64,000 nucleotides of DNA, taken from the NCBI RefSeq assembly GCF_036206005.1, contig NZ_CP108143.1, forward strand, positions 186,001 to 250,000. Direction: 5' to 3'. The position numbers were made by a program, and so were the translations under genes. This document shows, one piece after another, positions 61,417 to 64,000 of this stretch; positions within the stretch are counted from its first letter, which is position 1, and the number at the start of each line of letters is the position of its first letter. The notes beneath the pieces were generated by a model, which searched no databases, had not been told where the DNA came from, and saw only the letters and a list, made by a program, of their open reading frames with translations. Origin of the DNA: Streptomyces sp. NBC_00178 (GTDB taxonomy: Bacteria; Actinomycetota; Actinomycetes; Streptomycetales; Streptomycetaceae).

Positions 61417-61445
61417 TCCTCACAGGATCGACGTCACCTGTCAAA
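61417..61445 (-). promoter_or_regulatory. Promoter TTGACA-17 bp-GAGGAT of the Ohr gene
   Basis: Consensus -35 TTGACA (61440-61445, minus strand) and -10 GAGGAT (61417-61422), 17 bp apart. The TTGACA lies inside the spacer of the 61434 operator. Confidence 0.75.
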
Positions 61446-61454
61446 CAGGTGACG
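61434..61454. promoter_or_regulatory. GTCACC-N9-GGTGAC operator over the Ohr -35 box
   Basis: Arms extend further than in the other copies: GTCACCTG and CAGGTGAC are complementary, and an outer C/G pair adds a ninth. It shares with the BI-1-like copy the TTGAC inside the spacer. Confidence 0.85.
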
Positions 61455-62009
61455 ATTCCGATAGCCCTCCGGCCGCCGCGCGCCCACTCCGCCGACAGGG
61501 GCGCGAGACACCCCGCGACGGACGCAGAACGCCGGACCCGTCGCCGGATCCAGGAACCGCCGCCCGGCCCTCGACGGTCTCGCCACGCAACTCCCCTCCC
61601 GGCATGCACAGTTGTCGTTACATCCACCCTCCCAGCCCTGCAGTCGCGGTGGACCGGCTCCGCTCCCTGACGCATCAGGCCACCCCCTGCGACGCCACCG
61701 GCACCCGATATCGCTCTTGCGACATGTCACCGCGACACGTCCGGGACCGACGGCACGCATACCGGCGGCCGGGGCGCCGCAGTGGCCGTACGACTGCTGA
61801 CCGTTGGCCCGGTGCGGTGATCCTGACCCCGGGGTCCGACGGACGGCGCACCGCCGTGGTCGAGCCAGGAGCCGGAACGGGTGGGTGCGGGCGCCGCTGC
61901 GGATCCCCGCAGCAACCTGGCGCATGCGTTCGAACTCCGCTGCAGGGTGGAAGACTTGAAGTGAACGCGGTCGCACACCGGCCGCATCTCCAGGGGAAGG
62001 TGGCCAGAC
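61455..62009. other. Intergenic stretch without recognised gene
   Basis: A 555-bp gap between the Ohr promoter and the next small plus-strand gene. Reading frames on both strands lack signatures and ribosome sites. I see no palindrome, repeat or RNA gene. Confidence 0.5.
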
Positions 62010-62327
62010 GTGAACTCCGCCCGCCGTGCCTTTGCACCCTTGCGAAGGGTCTTCACCGCCCATCCGCCCGTCCCCGTGCCGCCGAAGGACCCGGCCCGGC
62101 CGCGCCACAACGTCTTCGAAGCCGCAGCGGCCTACGTGACCGCGAGCGTCGAGGAGAACCCGGACCGGCTCGACGAGGCGGCGGGGTGGGTAGCACCGGA
62201 CGCGCTGGCCTTCGGGATCAACGAACTCGCCTGCCGGGCGGTGGTCGCCCTGGCCAGGGAACGTGACGAGCCAGTCGAGGCGGTGGCGCGCCGGCTCCTC
62301 GGCCTGCCCGGAGCGGGGCCGGCCTGA
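62010..62327 (+). CDS. Small hypothetical protein
   Basis: A 105-residue protein starting with GTG 62010 (AAGGTGG upstream). After a basic, Pro-rich start comes a helical part: NVFEAAAAYVTASVEENPDR, then ALAFGINELACRAVVALARE. No domain recognised. The frame has coding-type composition and stops just before the convergent SpoIIE-type gene. Function unknown. Confidence 0.6.
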   Translation: MNSARRAFAPLRRVFTAHPPVPVPPKDPARPRHNVFEAAAAYVTASVEENPDRLDEAAGWVAPDALAFGINELACRAVVALARERDEPVEAVARRLLGLPGAGPA

Positions 62328-62404
62328 CGACGCCCGGGCCCGGCTCGCCAGGCGGCCGTGGACCGGGCGGCGGACGTTCCGCACAGCGCGCGGGCCCCGT
62401 GCTC

Positions 62405-64000
62405 TCAGGCGTCCGGGATCAGCACGTCCAGCGAGACCGTCTTGCCCCTGCCGTTGGGGTAGCTCTTCCACCCCTCGGTCAGGGCGTCGACGATGAAGAG
62501 GCCGCGGCCGTGCTCGGCCTGCGAGAGTCCTTCCTCGGAGAGCGACAGCGGTGAGGGGACCGGCGGGTTGCTGGCGGAGTCGCGTACCTCGACCCGGATG
62601 CGTTCCGCGAAGACCCGCAGACGGAGTTCGACGTCACTGCCCGCGTGGACGAGCGCGTTCGTCACGACCTCGGAGACCACGAGCTGGAGGCTGTCCGCCA
62701 TCCCGGCCAGCCCCCAGTCGTGCATCCGGTCGTCCACGAAATCACGTGCCGCCTTGACGCCGCGCAGGTCGCGGCGCTGGATGCGGAGGCTGTCGGCCCG
62801 TGGCACCACCTCCCCCTCGGCGTGTTCGCACCGCGCCAGGAGCAGGACCGCGTCGTCGCGCCGGTACTGGGGGGCCGACGTGTCGGCGATGAGGTGGTCG
62901 GCCAGTTCCTCGAGATCGGCGGGCGCAACGGTGTCGGCCGAACCGAGCAGCGCCCTCGCTCCGGCCATGGGGTCGGCCGTGCTCCAGTCCAGCAATCCGT
63001 CGGAGTACAGCATCAGAACCGATGCGGGCAGGAGGGTGTGCTCGCGCGCCAGGCTCCCCGCATCCACGGTGACCCCGAGGGGCACGTTGGCGGGCGCCTC
63101 CAGGGTGTCGCTGCTTCCGTCGGGCAGCAGCACGAGCGGCGCGGGATGCCCGGCCAGCGCCACCTCGGCCACACCCGCGACGGTGTCGAGCGCGACGACG
63201 CAGCAGGTGACCAGCAGGCCCGCGCCCATGGCGGTGAGCCACCTGCCGGCCCTGTCGATCACCGCCGCCGGGCGGTGGCCCTCGGTCACGTAGGCCACCA
63301 GTGCGCTGCGGACCTGCCCCATGACGGCGGCGCTCTCCATGGAGTGGCCTTCCACGTCTCCGACGACCAGGACCACCCGGTCGTCCGGAAGCATGATCAC
63401 GTCGTACCAGTCCCCACCCGCTTCGGAGGTGACGACGGCGGGCCGGTAGCGGGCCGTGGTGGTGAGTCTGGGCAGTTCGGAGAGGGTGGGCGGCAGCAGC
63501 TGCCTCTGCAGGGTCTCGGCCGCCGCGCGCTGTCGCCTGCCCAGCTCGACGCGTTCCACCGCCGCGCCCAGTGACCCGGCCATCATGTTCAGGATCGCTC
63601 TCTCCTCGGGCGGGAAGTCGCGGGTCCTCTCGAACGTCAGGCAGCAGAGGCCCACCACGTCCGTGCCCTCCTCGGGAGGCAGGTCCGTGGCGTGCCTGCT
63701 GCCCAGAAGGGGGAGGTAGACCTCCGTCCGCGACTCGTCCGCCGAAGGGCGGGAGATGAACACGGGACGGTCGCGCACCGACTTCGCGGCCGGCATCGAG
63801 TCGTCGAGGACAGCGCCGTGGAGGTCCTTGGCGATGCCCGAGGAGTCGCCGGTGTGTCCGAGGACCCAGAGGCGCCCTTCCCTGGCCGAGACGAGGGCCA
63901 GGGCACTGGCGCGGAAGGGGGTCATGACGCAGAATCTGGCCGCCCGGACGATCTGGTCCATGGTCGTGGCCCGGTTCAGCATGTCGGCGAGCCGCCGCAT
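62405..64000 (-). CDS. SpoIIE-type phosphatase with C-terminal RsbW-like ATPase (partial)
   Basis: At least 531 residues; the N-terminus may extend past the window. Residues about 1-150 are a GAF sensor. Residues about 165-375 are a SpoIIE/PP2C phosphatase: SEAGGDWYDVIMLPDDRVVLVVGDVEGHS with Asp metal ligands, read in two halves. The last 130 residues are a HATPase_c anti-sigma-factor-like kinase (LQLVVSEVVTNALVHAG, then EHGRGLFIVDALTEGW). Such proteins both switch off and phosphorylate anti-sigma antagonists, part of Streptomyces stress and development control. Confidence 0.93.
   Translation of the reverse strand: MRRLADMLNRATTMDQIVRAARFCVMTPFRASALALVSAREGRLWVLGHTGDSSGIAKDLHGAVLDDSMPAAKSVRDRPVFISRPSADESRTEVYLPLLGSRHATDLPPEEGTDVVGLCCLTFERTRDFPPEERAILNMMAGSLGAAVERVELGRRQRAAAETLQRQLLPPTLSELPRLTTTARYRPAVVTSEAGGDWYDVIMLPDDRVVLVVGDVEGHSMESAAVMGQVRSALVAYVTEGHRPAAVIDRAGRWLTAMGAGLLVTCCVVALDTVAGVAEVALAGHPAPLVLLPDGSSDTLEAPANVPLGVTVDAGSLAREHTLLPASVLMLYSDGLLDWSTADPMAGARALLGSADTVAPADLEELADHLIADTSAPQYRRDDAVLLLARCEHAEGEVVPRADSLRIQRRDLRGVKAARDFVDDRMHDWGLAGMADSLQLVVSEVVTNALVHAGSDVELRLRVFAERIRVEVRDSASNPPVPSPLSLSEEGLSQAEHGRGLFIVDALTEGWKSYPNGRGKTVSLDVLIPDA

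Noticed and set aside
1..64000. tRNA, rRNA, insertion sequences, prophage or integrative elements
   Set aside because: I found no transposase, integrase or RNA gene pattern; the window looks like continuous chromosomal sequence.

Overview
The window is very GC-rich, uses GTG and TTG starts alongside ATG, and shows strong third-codon-position GC bias. It carries a SARP-type regulator, an M4 protease, a sedolisin, a SpoIIE-type phosphatase with an anti-sigma-like kinase domain, and a LacI-controlled glycoside operon. Together these point to a Streptomyces (or very close actinomycete) chromosome. Gene functions below come from reading protein motifs; no database search was possible.

Left part (1-20,970): a partial MFS transporter, two GC-rich tandem-repeat tracts, a YceI-like protein, a divergent SDR/TetR pair around a palindromic operator, a MetE-like protein, a DHA2 drug exporter, a DHFR/RibD-like reductase, a MoxR ATPase coupled to a VWA/metallopeptidase-like protein, a HAD phosphatase, a secreted M4 protease divergent from a huge multidomain sedolisin, a methyltransferase and an acyltransferase.

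Middle part (21,170-30,820): a two-gene RiPP locus made of a 26-residue peptide ending AWYIWY and a short cytochrome P450. This matches what I know of the tryptorubin/atropopeptide family, in which a P450 crosslinks the aromatic residues. It is followed by small secreted proteins, stress proteins (AhpD-like, GlsB-like, DJ-1-like), an SDR without its usual tyrosine and a class A beta-lactamase.

Main biosynthetic region (31,029-51,130): a second RiPP cluster. The 56-residue precursor has a 21-residue C-terminal part made only of Ser, Thr, Cys and a last Ala. It faces a nine-gene minus-strand operon: a ThiF-like protein with an RRE, YcaO no. 2, a SagB-type dehydrogenase, a glutamylating LanB N-domain, a SpaB_C eliminase-like protein, an M50-like protease with a PqqD-like domain, an ABC exporter (ATPase and permease), and YcaO no. 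1. An M20 hydrolase diverges from the precursor. A SARP/NB-ARC regulator and a LuxR-type regulator lie at the far end. With only one SpaB_C protein and no pyridine synthase seen, I predict a linear, goadsporin-like polyazole peptide with dehydroamino acids, not a macrocyclic thiopeptide.

Right part (51,280-64,000): a BI-1-like membrane protein, a CGNR zinc-finger protein, a sugar ABC transporter operon with a GH42 beta-galactosidase and its LacI regulator, an Ohr peroxidase and a SpoIIE-type phosphatase. Four copies of one 21-bp palindrome (GTCACC-N9-GGTGAC) sit on the promoters of the BI-1-like, CGNR and Ohr genes. This suggests an undescribed small stress regulon, with the CGNR protein as a candidate autoregulated repressor.
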